NCBI RefSeq assembly: GCF_003443735.1
Contig: NZ_CP031969.1
Location: 1,302,001 to 1,366,000, forward strand
DNA length: 64,000 nt
Direction: 5' to 3'
Source: Streptomyces sp. CC0208
Lineage (GTDB): Bacteria; Actinomycetota; Actinomycetes; Streptomycetales; Streptomycetaceae
Numbering within the stretch: position 1 is the stretch's first letter; each line of letters opens with the position of its first letter. Positions 35,345-44,486 of the stretch are shown one piece after another. The notes beneath the pieces are model-generated. The model did no database searches. It was given only the letters and a program-made list of their open reading frames with translations, and was not told the DNA's origin. The position numbers were made by a program, and so were the translations under genes.

Positions 35345-37447
35345 GTGCTCTCCACCCTCGCCCGGGCGGCGACCCGCCGCCCTCTGACCGTCATCGGCCT
35401 CTGGGCCGCCTTCCTGCTGCTGGGCTTCGGCCTCGGCACGGGCGTCTTCGCCGACCTCTCCGACGATGTGCCCGACGTGCCGGGCACCGAGTCCGACACG
35501 GCCGACGACTACCTCTCCGGCGTGGACCCGTCCGGCGAGTCCGTCACCGCGGTCGTCGCGGGCGAGGCCGTCTCCGACGCGGCCCTGCGTGCCCAGGTCG
35601 AGCGGACCGTCGCCCGGGTCCGCGAGATCGCCGGAGTGGCCGACGTGCCGGACCCGTACACCACCCCCGGTCTCACCGCCCGGGACGGCCAGGCCCTGAT
35701 CATCCCCGTCACCTTCGAGGGCGGCCTCAGCGACGAGGACGAGGAGAAGGCGACCGACACGGCCGTCGGGACGATCAAGCGGATCGACGCACCCGACGTC
35801 CACGTCAGCGGCGGCGAACTGCTGGGCCGACAGCTCGGGGAACGCGCCCAGGAGGACGTGAAGAACGCCGAGTTGATCTCCCTGCCGGTCGTCCTCGCCC
35901 TGCTGCTCGTCGTCTTCGGCGGACTGCGCGCGGCCGCGCTGCCGCTGGTGGTCGCGGTGAGCGGGATCGCGGGCGCCTTCCTCGGACTGTTCGCCTTCAG
36001 CCGGTTCACCGACATCTCGGTGTACGCGATCCAGGTCACCACCATGCTCGGCCTCGGACTCGCCGTCGACTACGCCCTGTTGACGCTGGTCCGCTTCCGC
36101 GAGGAACGACGGCACACCGACGACGTGGTGGAGGCCGTGCACCGCACGGTCGAAGCGGCCGGCCGGACCGTCCTGTTCTCCGGGCTCACCGTGGCCGTCA
36201 GCCTGACCGGCCTGCTGGTCTTCCCGAGCGTGTTCCTGCGCAGCATGGGCCTCGCCGTCGCCGCCGTCGTGGTGGTCGACATGCTGGCCGCGGTGACGCT
36301 GCTGCCCGCGCTGCTCACGAGGTTCGGCGGGCGGATCCGGCCCTCGAAGGCGCGTTCCGAGGACGAGGAGGGCCGTGTCTTCGCCCGCCTCGCCCGCTTC
36401 GCGCAGCGCCGCCGGGTCGCCGTCCTGGTCACCGTCGTCCCGGTCCTGCTGCTCCTGGCCCTGCCCGTGACCGGCATGCGGATATCCATCGGGGACGCCC
36501 GGCAACTGCCGGCCGGCACCGAGGCACGGCAGCTGTTCGACACCGTCGACGCGCATTTCCCGAAGGGCACCGGCGTCTCCCCCGTGGTCGTCGTCCTCAA
36601 GCCCGGCACCGACCCCACGACCGCCGACCGCGTCCGCGCCCTGGTCCCGAACGCCGAGTCCCGTGTCCTGCCGGGCGGCAACACCGTCGTGGAACTGCAG
36701 CCGCCCGGCACGGTGGACGGCAAGGCGGCCACCGACCTGGTCGAGCGGGTACGGGAGCTGCGCGGCGACCAGCCCGTCGAGGTGACCGGCGTCGCGGCCC
36801 GGCTGGTCGACTTCCGCGCGATGCTCGCCGACCGGGCACCCTGGGCGGCGCTGACCGTCCTGGCCGCCGTCCTCGTGCTGCTGTTCGCCTTCACCGGCTC
36901 GGTGCTGATCCCGCTGCGCACGATCGCGACCACCCTGCTCAGTCTGGGCGCGGCGCTCGGCGTGGTGGTGTGGGTCTTCCAGGACGGCCACGGGGCCGGG
37001 CTGCTCGGTGGCGAGGGTCTGGGAGCGCTGAGCCTGACGGCCCCGCCGCTGATCGTGTCGATCGCCTTCGGGCTCGCCATGGACTACGAGTTGTTCATCC
37101 TGGCCCGGATGCGGGAGGCCCGGCAGCGCGGCGGTGACGACCACGCGGCTGTCGTGACCGGGCTGCGGCGGTCCGGGCGGGTCGTCACCTGTGCCGCGCT
37201 GCTCCTCGCGATCGTGTTCGGCGCCTTCATGACCGGCGGGTTCTCCCCCATCCTCCAGATCGGTCTCGGTCTGACCCTGGCGGTGCTGATCGACGCGACG
37301 GTCGTACGGATGCTGCTGGTCCCGGCGACCATGGCGCTGCTCGGCCGGCACGCCTGGTGGGCGCCGAAGCCGCTGCGCAGGGCGCACGACCGGTTCGGGC
37401 TGCGGGAGGCGGCCACGCCCGAGCGGACCGTGTCGGCGAGCGCCTGA
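35345..37447 (+). CDS. MMPL-family RND transporter
   Basis: A 700-residue integral membrane protein with duplicated halves. Each half has one transmembrane helix (RPLTVIGLWAAFLLLGFGLG; RVAVLVTVVPVLLLLALPVT), a large extracytoplasmic loop, and a five-helix bundle. The proton-relay region includes TTMLGLGLAVDYALLTLVRF and SIAFGLAMDYELFILARM. MMPL proteins export lipids, siderophores or antibiotics across the actinobacterial membrane. The start is a GTG about six bases after GGGAGG. It stands alone and is closed by a strong terminator at 37465. The cargo is unknown; possible control by the two-component system upstream is speculative. Confidence 0.92.
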   Translation: MLSTLARAATRRPLTVIGLWAAFLLLGFGLGTGVFADLSDDVPDVPGTESDTADDYLSGVDPSGESVTAVVAGEAVSDAALRAQVERTVARVREIAGVADVPDPYTTPGLTARDGQALIIPVTFEGGLSDEDEEKATDTAVGTIKRIDAPDVHVSGGELLGRQLGERAQEDVKNAELISLPVVLALLLVVFGGLRAAALPLVVAVSGIAGAFLGLFAFSRFTDISVYAIQVTTMLGLGLAVDYALLTLVRFREERRHTDDVVEAVHRTVEAAGRTVLFSGLTVAVSLTGLLVFPSVFLRSMGLAVAAVVVVDMLAAVTLLPALLTRFGGRIRPSKARSEDEEGRVFARLARFAQRRRVAVLVTVVPVLLLLALPVTGMRISIGDARQLPAGTEARQLFDTVDAHFPKGTGVSPVVVVLKPGTDPTTADRVRALVPNAESRVLPGGNTVVELQPPGTVDGKAATDLVERVRELRGDQPVEVTGVAARLVDFRAMLADRAPWAALTVLAAVLVLLFAFTGSVLIPLRTIATTLLSLGAALGVVVWVFQDGHGAGLLGGEGLGALSLTAPPLIVSIAFGLAMDYELFILARMREARQRGGDDHAAVVTGLRRSGRVVTCAALLLAIVFGAFMTGGFSPILQIGLGLTLAVLIDATVVRMLLVPATMALLGRHAWWAPKPLRRAHDRFGLREAATPERTVSASA

Positions 37448-37464
37448 CGACGGCGGACGGCGGA

Positions 37465-37495
37465 CGGCGGTGCCCCGACGGCCGGGGCACCGCCG
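37465..37495 (+). terminator. Rho-independent-like terminator
   Basis: A perfect 12-base stem, CGGCGGTGCCCC (37465-37476) with GGGGCACCGCCG (37484-37495), and a seven-base loop, 17 bases after the MMPL stop. It is preceded by a short tandem of ACGGCGG units that overlaps its left arm. Confidence 0.87.
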
Positions 37496-37617
37496 TTGCG
37501 GCGCCCTCGGAGGGTCCTCATCGGAATCTCAGCCAGTGGCCCGGCGATTCAAAGGATCGCCCAAGGTGCGAGGCGCACGATGCACCCGCAAAGGCGGACA
37601 TCTCAGGAAGGCCTGCA

Positions 37618-38853
37618 GTGGGCGACTCGCACATATCGAACCGGTCCGAGCCGTCGGGGAGGTGGTCCCGGCGCGGGCTCCTCGCCGCGCTCGGCGCCGT
37701 ACCGGCCACGGCCCTGCTCACGGGGTGCGGGGGCGGCTCGGCGGACGCCTCGCAGGGGTCCGAGGCGACCGCCTCCGTGCAGGCGGCGACCAAGAAGGCG
37801 GTGGTCTCGGTCACCCCGGCGGACGGCACCACGAAGGCCGACTTCGGCGCTCCCGTCGAGGTCACGGTCACGGACGGCGCCCTCACCTCGGTGAAGGTCA
37901 CCGGCAACGACGGCTCCACCCTGGACGGCTCCTTCAACGACGCCCGGACGACATGGACGTCGTCGCAGAACCCGTACTCGGGCACCAGGTACACGGTCGC
38001 GGTCACGGCCCAGGGCGGCACCGAGGAGACGGCCACCTTCACCACGAAGTCGCCCGGCGAGACGTTCGTGGGCTACTTCACCCCCGAGGCGGGCTCCACC
38101 TCCGGCGTCGGCATGCCCGTGTCGATCAACTTCACCCGTGCCGTGTCCGACAAGGCCGCCGTGCAGAAGGCGATCACCGTGACCGCGGAACCCGCGGTGG
38201 AGATCGTGGGCCACTGGTTCAGCGACACCCGGCTCGACTTCCGGCCCGAGACCTACTGGGCGGCCGGCACGAAGATCACACTCGGGCTGCGGCTCAAGGA
38301 CGTCCAGGGCACGGACGGTGTCTACGGCGTGCAGTCGAAGGACGTCACCTTCCACATCGGCCGCGGGCAGATCAGCACGGTCGACCTGGCCACCCAGCGG
38401 ATGGTCGTCGAGCGGGACGGCGAAACCGTCGCCACGTACCCCGTCTCCGGCGGCGACTCCGACCACACCACCTGGTCCGGGATCATGGTGATCAGCGAAC
38501 GCTTCAAGCAGACCCGCATGGAGTCCTCGACGGTCGGGCTCGGCGACGAGTACGACATCTCGGACGTGCCGCACGCCCAGCGCCTGACCACCTCCGGGAC
38601 CTTCGTGCACGGCAACTACTGGGCGTCCACCTCGGTGTTCGGCCACCGGAACACCAGCCACGGCTGCGTCGGCCTGCATGACGCGAAGGGCGCGAACGAC
38701 ACGTCCGTGGACGGCTACAAGTTCTACGACAGCTCGATGCTCGGCGATGTCGTCGTCGTGAAGAACTCCGGCGAGAAGACCGTGGAGCCGTCGAACGGGC
38801 TCAACGGCTGGAACCTGTCGTGGGCGGACTGGAAGGCCGGCAGCGCGGTCTAG
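37618..38853 (+). CDS. L,D-transpeptidase lipoprotein (Ldt, YkuD domain)
   Basis: A 411-residue cell-wall enzyme that makes 3-3 cross-links in peptidoglycan. The N-terminus has WSRRGLLAALG (Tat-like) and a lipobox LLTGC with Cys37. Two immunoglobulin-like domains follow (about 65-240; the first opens AVVSVTPADGTTKADFGAPV). The YkuD catalytic domain ends with FVHGNYWAS and FGHRNTSHGCVGLHD, where Cys350 is the nucleophile. The C-terminal NGWNLSWADWKAGSA tail is usual in actinobacterial Ldts. The GTG at 37618 is set by AGGAAGG seven bases upstream. The frame is open upstream, but that part lacks a signal peptide. Confidence 0.93.
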   Translation: MGDSHISNRSEPSGRWSRRGLLAALGAVPATALLTGCGGGSADASQGSEATASVQAATKKAVVSVTPADGTTKADFGAPVEVTVTDGALTSVKVTGNDGSTLDGSFNDARTTWTSSQNPYSGTRYTVAVTAQGGTEETATFTTKSPGETFVGYFTPEAGSTSGVGMPVSINFTRAVSDKAAVQKAITVTAEPAVEIVGHWFSDTRLDFRPETYWAAGTKITLGLRLKDVQGTDGVYGVQSKDVTFHIGRGQISTVDLATQRMVVERDGETVATYPVSGGDSDHTTWSGIMVISERFKQTRMESSTVGLGDEYDISDVPHAQRLTTSGTFVHGNYWASTSVFGHRNTSHGCVGLHDAKGANDTSVDGYKFYDSSMLGDVVVVKNSGEKTVEPSNGLNGWNLSWADWKAGSAV

Positions 38854-38869
38854 ATGTGGGCCTGTCACG

Positions 38870-39655
38870 TCACAGAAGCCGGGTGAGGGCGGCCTCGGAG
38901 GGGCTTCCCGGCACCGCCTGGTAGACGATGATCACCTGCTGCTCGGCACCCCCGACGGTGAGCGCCTGCCGCCGCAGGGCGAGCTCTCCGACGACCGGGT
39001 GCGCGAAGCGTTTGAGCTCGTCGCGGGAGGGCCGCGCGTCGTGCCGCGCCCACAGGCCCCGGAAGTCCTCGTCCGCCTCCAGTTCGGCGACGAGCCGGGC
39101 GACTCGGGGATCACGCGGGTCGGCCTCGGCGCGCAGGGCCGCGGCGGTCTGCGCGGCGATCTCCGGCCAGTCCGGGAACAGCCGGCGGGCTCCCGGGTCG
39201 AGGAACATGTCCCGGGCCAGGTTGTGCCCGGGCTCGTACATCGGGGCGAGCGCGCGGGCCCACTTGTTGGCGGCCAGCACGTCGAACCGCCGGTCGCGCA
39301 CGTACGCCGGAGTGCCCGCCCACGCGTCGAGCAACTGGTGCAGGTCCGGGGAGACTTCGGTCTCCGTGGGCCGTACGGGACCGGGGGCGGCCAGCGCGAA
39401 CAGGTGCGCGCAGGTGTCGGCGTCCAGCTCCAGCGCCCGGGCGAGCGCCTGCAGCACCTGGGGCGACGGATGCTGGTCGACGCCCTGTTCCAGACGGGTC
39501 AGATACGGCTCGCTGATGCCGGCCAGCCGGGCCAGCTCGTCGCGGCGCAGTCCCGCGACCCGGCGCCTGCCGTGCGCGGGCAGGTCCGCCCGCGAGGGCG
39601 GGACCCGTCCCCGCCGGGCCTTCAGGAACTCTCCGAGCGCGTTGTCGGCCGCCAT
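38870..39655 (-). CDS. XRE regulator with MmyB-like ligand-binding domain
   Basis: A 261-residue regulator. Residues about 5-75 form an XRE helix-turn-helix (RVAGLRRDELARLAGISEPY, LTRLEQGVD). Residues about 100-255 form the MmyB-like domain (LHQLLDAWAGTPAYVRDRRF, DVLAANKWARALAP, LARDMFLDP). The ATG at 39655 is divergent from an SDR gene whose start is only 65 bases away. In this common Streptomyces arrangement the regulator usually represses the oxidoreductase and responds to its substrate. It is convergent with the Ldt gene. Confidence 0.9.
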   Translation of the reverse strand: MAADNALGEFLKARRGRVPPSRADLPAHGRRRVAGLRRDELARLAGISEPYLTRLEQGVDQHPSPQVLQALARALELDADTCAHLFALAAPGPVRPTETEVSPDLHQLLDAWAGTPAYVRDRRFDVLAANKWARALAPMYEPGHNLARDMFLDPGARRLFPDWPEIAAQTAAALRAEADPRDPRVARLVAELEADEDFRGLWARHDARPSRDELKRFAHPVVGELALRRQALTVGGAEQQVIIVYQAVPGSPSEAALTRLL

Positions 39656-39719
39656 GGCTGGAAGGGTAACCCTCCCGGGGTGCTGGCTACCGACCGGTGG
39701 CGGGCGCAGGGTCGAGGGC
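39656..39719. promoter_or_regulatory. Short divergent promoter region with GGGTAACCC inverted repeat
   Basis: The 64 bases between the XRE and SDR genes must hold both promoters. GGGT-A-ACCC (39664-39672) and the GACCGGT-like palindrome near 39690 are the only symmetric elements, and so are candidate XRE operators. Confidence 0.4.
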
Positions 39720-40529
39720 ATGAAGAAGACCTGGTTCATCACCGGCGCGTCCCGCGGCTTCGGCCGGATCTGGGCCGAGGCCGCCCTGTCCCGCGGCGAC
39801 CGCGTGGCCGCCACCGCCCGTCGCGTCGAGACCCTGAAGCCCCTCGCCGACACCTACGGGGACGACGTCCTGCCCCTCGCCCTCGACGTCACCGACCGGG
39901 CGGCCGCGTTCACCGCCGTGCGACGGGCCGCCGACACCTTCGGCCGCCTCGACGTGGTCGTCAACAACGCGGGCTACGGCCTGTTCGGCATGGTCGAGGA
40001 GACCACCGAGGAACAGGCCCGCGCCCAGCTGGACACGAACGTGCTCGGTCCGCTGTGGGTGACCCAGGCGGCTCTGCCGGTCCTGCGCGCCCAGGGCGCC
40101 GGGCACATCCTTCAGGTGTCCAGCATCGGCGGCCTGGCCGCCTTCCCGTCCCTGGGTCTCTACAACGCCTCCAAGTGGGCGCTGGAGGGGATGAGCGAGG
40201 CGCTGGCCCAGGAGGTCGGCCCGCTCGGCGTCCGTGTCACGATCGTCGAACCCGGCCCGTACGGCACCGACTGGTCCGGCTCCTCCGCGGTGCACACCGA
40301 CCCCCTCGCCGCCTACGAGCCGATCCGCGAGGCTCGCCGGTCCGGGGCCGCGGCCCGCGCCCCGCAGGATCCCCGGGCCACCGCCGACGTGATCCTCGAA
40401 CTGGCCGACACCCCCGAACCGCCCCTGCGGCTCTTCCTCGGCACCTACCCGTATCCCGTCGTCGAGGCGGCCTACCGGCAACGCCTGGACACCTGGGAGG
40501 CGTGGCGCGCTCTCGCCGCGAAGGCGTGA
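39720..40529 (+). CDS. SDR-family oxidoreductase
   Basis: A 269-residue classical short-chain dehydrogenase. The cofactor motif is FITGASRGFGRIWAEAAL, with Arg after strand 2 (ATARRVETL) suggesting NADP. NNAGYGLFG is the structural motif, and the catalytic Ser/Tyr/Lys lie in VSSIGGL and YNASKWALEG. The ATG at 39720 lies 64 bases from the divergent XRE gene that probably controls it. No substrate is indicated. The sequence belongs to the group often annotated as 3-oxoacyl-ACP reductase-like or oxidoreductases of unknown substrate. Confidence 0.88.
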   Translation: MKKTWFITGASRGFGRIWAEAALSRGDRVAATARRVETLKPLADTYGDDVLPLALDVTDRAAAFTAVRRAADTFGRLDVVVNNAGYGLFGMVEETTEEQARAQLDTNVLGPLWVTQAALPVLRAQGAGHILQVSSIGGLAAFPSLGLYNASKWALEGMSEALAQEVGPLGVRVTIVEPGPYGTDWSGSSAVHTDPLAAYEPIREARRSGAAARAPQDPRATADVILELADTPEPPLRLFLGTYPYPVVEAAYRQRLDTWEAWRALAAKA

Positions 40530-40611
40530 CCGTCGGCGCCGCGGGGCACGGGTGCGCACCCTTCACGGACTGAACTCACCTGCACCGCAGCGACTTTCAC
40601 TGTTTCACCTC

Positions 40612-40664
40612 TTGACGACCGGAGTGGCCGAGAGCACATTGGGCGCACTTTGAGAGCGCTCTCA
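40612..40664 (+). promoter_or_regulatory. GH16 promoter with LacI-type operator TGAGAGCGCTCTCA
   Basis: TTGACG (40612-40617), a 17-base spacer and CACATT (40635-40640) form a plausible SigHrdB-type promoter. The perfect 14-bp palindrome TGAGAGCGCTCTCA (40651-40664) lies about 10-25 bases downstream, where a bound LacI-family repressor would block transcription. Its central GAGCGCTC core is shared with the CebR box. Confidence 0.68.
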
Positions 40665-40717
40665 GAGCGTGCTCGAAGGGCATCCGCACCCCCACCCCGC
40701 ACCCGAGAGGCACCCCC

Positions 40718-42103
40718 ATGAGCGAAACCTCCGGCATACCCAGACGGCGACGGGCTCTCGTCGCCGTGCTGAGCACCCTCGGCCTGGCCGCCGCCCTCGC
40801 GACGGCCGCCACCCTCCCCGCCGACGCCTCCGCCCCCACGCCTCCCACGGGCTGGTCGCAGGTCTTCCTCGACGACTTCAACGGCTCCGCGGGAACCGGC
40901 GTCTCCACCTCCAACTGGCAGTACGCGACCGGGACTTCCTACCCCGGCGGCCCCGCCAACTGGGGCACAGGCGAGGTCGAGAGGATGACCAACAGCACGA
41001 GCAACGTCGCCCTCGACGGCAACGGCAACCTGCGCATCACCCCGCTCCGCGACTCCGCCGGCAACTGGACCTCGGGCCGTATCGAGACCAACCGCACCGA
41101 CTTCCAGCCCCCGTCCGGCGGCAAGCTGCGCGTCGAGGCACGTATCCAGATGCCCAACGTCACCGGCACCGCGGCCGAGGGCTACTGGCCCGCCTTCTGG
41201 ATGCTGGGCGCGCCCTACCGCGGCAACTACCAGAACTGGCCGGGCGTCGGCGAGCTGGACATCATGGAGAACGTCCAGGGCATGAACCGCGTGTGGGCCA
41301 CGATGCACTGCGGCACCAACCCGGGCGGCCCGTGCAACGAGACGACGGGCATCGGCAACAACGTCGCCTGTCCGGGCTCGACCTGCCAGTCGGCGTTCCA
41401 CACCTACACCATGGAGTGGGACCGCTCGGTGAGCCCCGAGACGATCCGCTTCCTGGTGGACGGCACCCAGTACCACTCGGTCAACGCGAGCCAGGTGGAT
41501 GCGACCACCTGGGCCAACGCCACCCAGCACGGCTACTTCATCATCCTCAACGTGGCGATGGGCGGCGCCTTCCCCGACGCGTTCGGCGGCGGACTCGACT
41601 CCGGCACCCAGTCCGGCGTACCCATGGTCGTGGACTACGTCCAGGTACTGTCGGCGAGTGGGAGCGGTACCACGCCACCGCCCACGGGAGGCGTGGACGC
41701 GTACGGCACCATCCAGGCGGAGTCCTTCAGCAGTCAGAGCGGTGTCGGCACCGAGACCACGACCGACACCGGCGGCGGCCAGAACATCGCCTCCCTCGCC
41801 AACGGCGACTGGGCGCTCTACCAGAACGTCAACTTCGGCTCCACGGCGGCGACCCAGTTCGTCGCGCGGGTGGCGAGCGGCGCGGCGGGCGGGGTCAGCG
41901 GTCTGGTCGAGGTGCGCCTGGACAGCCGTACCGCCACGCCGATCGGCAGCTTCGCCCTCGCCAACACCGGTGGCTGGCAGTCCTGGAGAACGGTCCCGGC
42001 CAACATCAGCGCCGTCACCGGCACCCACAACGTCTATCTGACCTTCACCAGCGGCCAGCCGGCCGACTTCGTGAACGTGAACTGGTTCAACTTCGGTCAC
42101 TGA
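40718..42103 (+). CDS. Secreted GH16 endo-beta-1,3-glucanase with CBM6-like domain
   Basis: A 461-residue secreted enzyme. A twin-Arg-containing signal peptide (PRRRRALVAVLSTLGLAA) ends near residue 38. The GH16 jelly-roll domain (about 45-310) has the catalytic ELDIMEN, with Glu179 as nucleophile, Asp181 and Glu184 as acid/base. The inserted Met places it with laminarinases. A Thr/Pro linker (GTTPPPTGG) leads to a CBM6-type module (about 328-461, YGTIQAESFSSQSGVGTE). It would degrade beta-1,3-glucans of fungi or algae. GAGAGG lies upstream of the ATG. Control by a LacI-type repressor is suggested by the promoter. Confidence 0.93.
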   Translation: MSETSGIPRRRRALVAVLSTLGLAAALATAATLPADASAPTPPTGWSQVFLDDFNGSAGTGVSTSNWQYATGTSYPGGPANWGTGEVERMTNSTSNVALDGNGNLRITPLRDSAGNWTSGRIETNRTDFQPPSGGKLRVEARIQMPNVTGTAAEGYWPAFWMLGAPYRGNYQNWPGVGELDIMENVQGMNRVWATMHCGTNPGGPCNETTGIGNNVACPGSTCQSAFHTYTMEWDRSVSPETIRFLVDGTQYHSVNASQVDATTWANATQHGYFIILNVAMGGAFPDAFGGGLDSGTQSGVPMVVDYVQVLSASGSGTTPPPTGGVDAYGTIQAESFSSQSGVGTETTTDTGGGQNIASLANGDWALYQNVNFGSTAATQFVARVASGAAGGVSGLVEVRLDSRTATPIGSFALANTGGWQSWRTVPANISAVTGTHNVYLTFTSGQPADFVNVNWFNFGH

Positions 42104-42125
42104 CCGAGGTGTTGGCCCATCCGAG

Positions 42126-42162
42126 CTGCCCCGCGAGGCCTGTGCGGTCTCTCGCGGGGCAG
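42126..42162. terminator. Bidirectional terminator hairpin
   Basis: CTGCCCCGCGAG (42126-42137) pairs perfectly with CTCGCGGGGCAG (42151-42162) across a 13-base loop, between the convergent GH16 and propeller-protein genes. Confidence 0.85.
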
Positions 42163-42169
42163 TGTCGTG

Positions 42170-43192
42170 TCATCCCAGGTAGGCGGGGGCGACCGCGGAG
42201 GTCATCAGGCGGCGGGCCGTGCCGCCGCCGTCGGCGGGCACGGTCCACAGGTCGGAGCCGTAGTCGCCGGGGAGGGCGTAGACCAGGGTGTCGCCGTCGG
42301 CCCACAGGGCCTGGTCGTCGATGGTGCGGGACTCGGCGGTCGCGGTCTCCTTCATCGTGCTCAGGTTCAGGACGTACAGCCGCCAAGGGGCGTCGGGCGA
42401 GGCGCCCTTGACGCGTTTCTTGTAGGCGACGCGGGTGCCGTCCGGGGAGAGGGAGGGGCACTCGACGTTGCGGTGCAGGGTGGTCAGGGTGCGCGCGGTG
42501 AGGTCACCCCGTACGAGATAGGTCCGGCCGCCGGTCGCCAGGGTGGCGTAGAAGCGGTGGTCGTCGGCGAAGGTGACGCCCCAGATGTTGGTGTCGGCGG
42601 CGTGGTAGGTCCGGCCGTCCTTGATGACGCGGAAGGTCTCCAGGTTGTCGTCGATCGCCCAGGTGCGGGTGTCGACGATGGCCGTGCGGGTGGAGAAGTT
42701 CGTTCCGGCGTACGAGTCCCCGCTGACGAACACCGTCCAGGCGACCAGGTGCCCGGAGGGCGAGACCCGGGCCCGGGTGGGGATGCCGGCGGCCGGGAAG
42801 CGGTGCCGTTCGCGCAGGTGCGCGTCGAGCACCACCGCGCGGTAGGTGTCCTCCAGGGCCCCGTGCACGGCCTGGAGGCAGATGCCGGTGCCGGCCGCCG
42901 CGTGGAAGCGCAGGCACTTCACGCCCGACGCGGTGCGCGGGCCCTGCGGATCGTCGGCGGGGACGGTGGCGATCTCGTCGCGGTGCGGGCCCCAGGCCAG
43001 GTTGCGTACCAGCAGGCGGCGTTCGGCTGTCGGCCGCAGCGAGACGGTGCCGGGCCGCACGGTCGGACCGTCCGCCTGCTGCTGGTCCCGCATGCCCGAG
43101 CGGTGCGCGGCGTACAGCACCGACCCGGTGCCGACCGCGCCGAGCAGCAATACGGCGACCAGCAGGGTCACCAGACGGGTCGTTCGGGTCAT
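42170..43192 (-). CDS. Membrane-anchored beta-propeller-like (TolB-type) protein
   Basis: A 340-residue protein. One N-terminal hydrophobic helix (LVTLLVAVLLLGAVGTGSVLY) anchors an extracytoplasmic domain. That domain has repeated WD40/TolB-like blades, for example ARVSPSGHLVAWTVF, WGVTFADDHRFYATL, PSLSPDGTRVAYKK and QALWADGDTLVYAL. Such domains usually mediate protein contacts; no catalytic motif is visible. The ATG overlaps the stop of the MFS transporter gene (ATGA), so the two are coupled. I do not know a characterised homologue. Confidence 0.75.
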   Translation of the reverse strand: MTRTTRLVTLLVAVLLLGAVGTGSVLYAAHRSGMRDQQQADGPTVRPGTVSLRPTAERRLLVRNLAWGPHRDEIATVPADDPQGPRTASGVKCLRFHAAAGTGICLQAVHGALEDTYRAVVLDAHLRERHRFPAAGIPTRARVSPSGHLVAWTVFVSGDSYAGTNFSTRTAIVDTRTWAIDDNLETFRVIKDGRTYHAADTNIWGVTFADDHRFYATLATGGRTYLVRGDLTARTLTTLHRNVECPSLSPDGTRVAYKKRVKGASPDAPWRLYVLNLSTMKETATAESRTIDDQALWADGDTLVYALPGDYGSDLWTVPADGGGTARRLMTSAVAPAYLG

Positions 43193-44481
43193 GCGGGCAC
43201 CTCGTCACTGGTTGCGGAGCCGCGCAGGACGAACGCAGCCACGACGGCGCTGGCGGCCAGTGCGGCCGCCGTGACCGCGAGCGCGGTCCGACCGCCCCAC
43301 AGGCTCCAGGCGGCGCCGAAGGCGAGCGAGCAGCCGAACCGGGCCAGCGCCTGCCCGGTGCCCACCAGCGCCTGCCCCGCCCCCTGGTGCCGGGCGGGGA
43401 CGACCGCGGCGGTCGCCGCCGCGAGGACTCCGTCGGTGGCCGCGTAGAAGGTGCCGTGCAGGACGAGGACGGCGACCACGGCCGGGACGCCGTGCCACGG
43501 GGAGAGCACCAGGCCGTAGCCGAGCAGCAGGACGCCGTGGCCGGCCAGGAAGAGCCGGCGGCGGCTGACACGGTCGGCGAGTGCGCCGAGCGGCACGGCG
43601 AGCAACAGGAAGCAGGCGGCCGTGCCCAGCGGCAGCAGCGGGAACAGGTGGGCGGGCAGGTTCCCTTCGCGTTGGAGCAGCAGATACAGGAAGGAGTCGC
43701 TGACGGTGGTCAGGCCGAGCAGACTCGCGCACAGGGTGAGTCGCCGCAGCTCGGGAAGGCGCAGCAGCCCGAGCGCGTCCCGGAGCAACGGCCGCCCCTG
43801 CTCGGGCGGTTGTACGACCCCTGCCGGAGTGATGTGGCCGGGCACGAAGAGCACCAGCACCAGGACCCCGAGCACGGCGACGCAGCCGCTGACCGCGAAG
43901 ACCGCGTCGTAGCCGTCGACGGTGGCCCGCAGGACGGCGAAGGCGACGAGCGGGCCGAGCAGCGCACCGGTGGTGTCCATGGCCCGGTGGACGCCGAACG
44001 CCCGTCCCCGGCGCGCGGGTTCGGTCGCCAGCGAGATCATCGCGTCCCGAGGGGCGGTGCGCAGGCCCTTGCCGGTGCGGTCGACGGCGAGCACGGCACC
44101 GAGCACGGGGAGGGTGTGGGCGAGGAGCAACAACGGCTTGCACAGCGCCGACAGACCGTAGCCGAGGCCCGCCACGACCTTGTGGCTCCGGCCTCCCCGG
44201 TCTGCGAGGTGACCGCCGGCCAGCCGGACGAGGGCGCCGACGCCGTTGTTGATGCCGTCGAGGAGACCGAAGCCGAGCGGCGACAGGCCGAGGCCCGCGA
44301 CCACGTACAGCGGCAGGACGGCCGTCACCATCTCCGAGGAGACGTCCGTGATCAGGCTGACCGCGCCCAGGGCCAGCACGGTGGCGGGCACTGCGGCCGG
44401 CCGCCGCCCCGGACGGGTGTCCGGGACGACGGCGGCCTCGGTGCCGCGGGAACCCGTGCTCCGGGAGTCCGCGAGGTACAC
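43189..44481 (-). CDS. MFS transporter
   Basis: About 430 residues with twelve hydrophobic segments. The MFS loop motifs GGHLADRGGRSHKVV (between helices 2 and 3) and the helix-8/9 counterpart GALADRVSRRRLFLAG are clear. The sequence DRTGKGLRTAPRDAMIS is typical of a group of actinobacterial multidrug-type MFS proteins. The GTG at 44481 follows the phosphoesterase stop by five bases; it lacks a clear ribosome site and may rely on coupling. A GTG further in (about 44390) is an alternative. It is co-transcribed with the propeller protein. Substrate unknown. Confidence 0.83.
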   Translation of the reverse strand: MYLADSRSTGSRGTEAAVVPDTRPGRRPAAVPATVLALGAVSLITDVSSEMVTAVLPLYVVAGLGLSPLGFGLLDGINNGVGALVRLAGGHLADRGGRSHKVVAGLGYGLSALCKPLLLLAHTLPVLGAVLAVDRTGKGLRTAPRDAMISLATEPARRGRAFGVHRAMDTTGALLGPLVAFAVLRATVDGYDAVFAVSGCVAVLGVLVLVLFVPGHITPAGVVQPPEQGRPLLRDALGLLRLPELRRLTLCASLLGLTTVSDSFLYLLLQREGNLPAHLFPLLPLGTAACFLLLAVPLGALADRVSRRRLFLAGHGVLLLGYGLVLSPWHGVPAVVAVLVLHGTFYAATDGVLAAATAAVVPARHQGAGQALVGTGQALARFGCSLAFGAAWSLWGGRTALAVTAAALAASAVVAAFVLRGSATSDEVPA

Positions 44482-44486
44482 CGGCG

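Noticed and set aside
34739..37387. Minus-strand frame of 882 codons including the VOC protein
   Set aside because: The upstream 740 codons are antisense to the MMPL transporter and are Gln/Gly/Asp-rich without motifs. Only the last 135 codons, after a strong ribosome site, are real.
37443..37470. Tandem ACGGCGG units as a possible repeat array
   Set aside because: Only about three units, overlapping the left arm of a terminator hairpin; too short to be a CRISPR or a meaningful satellite.
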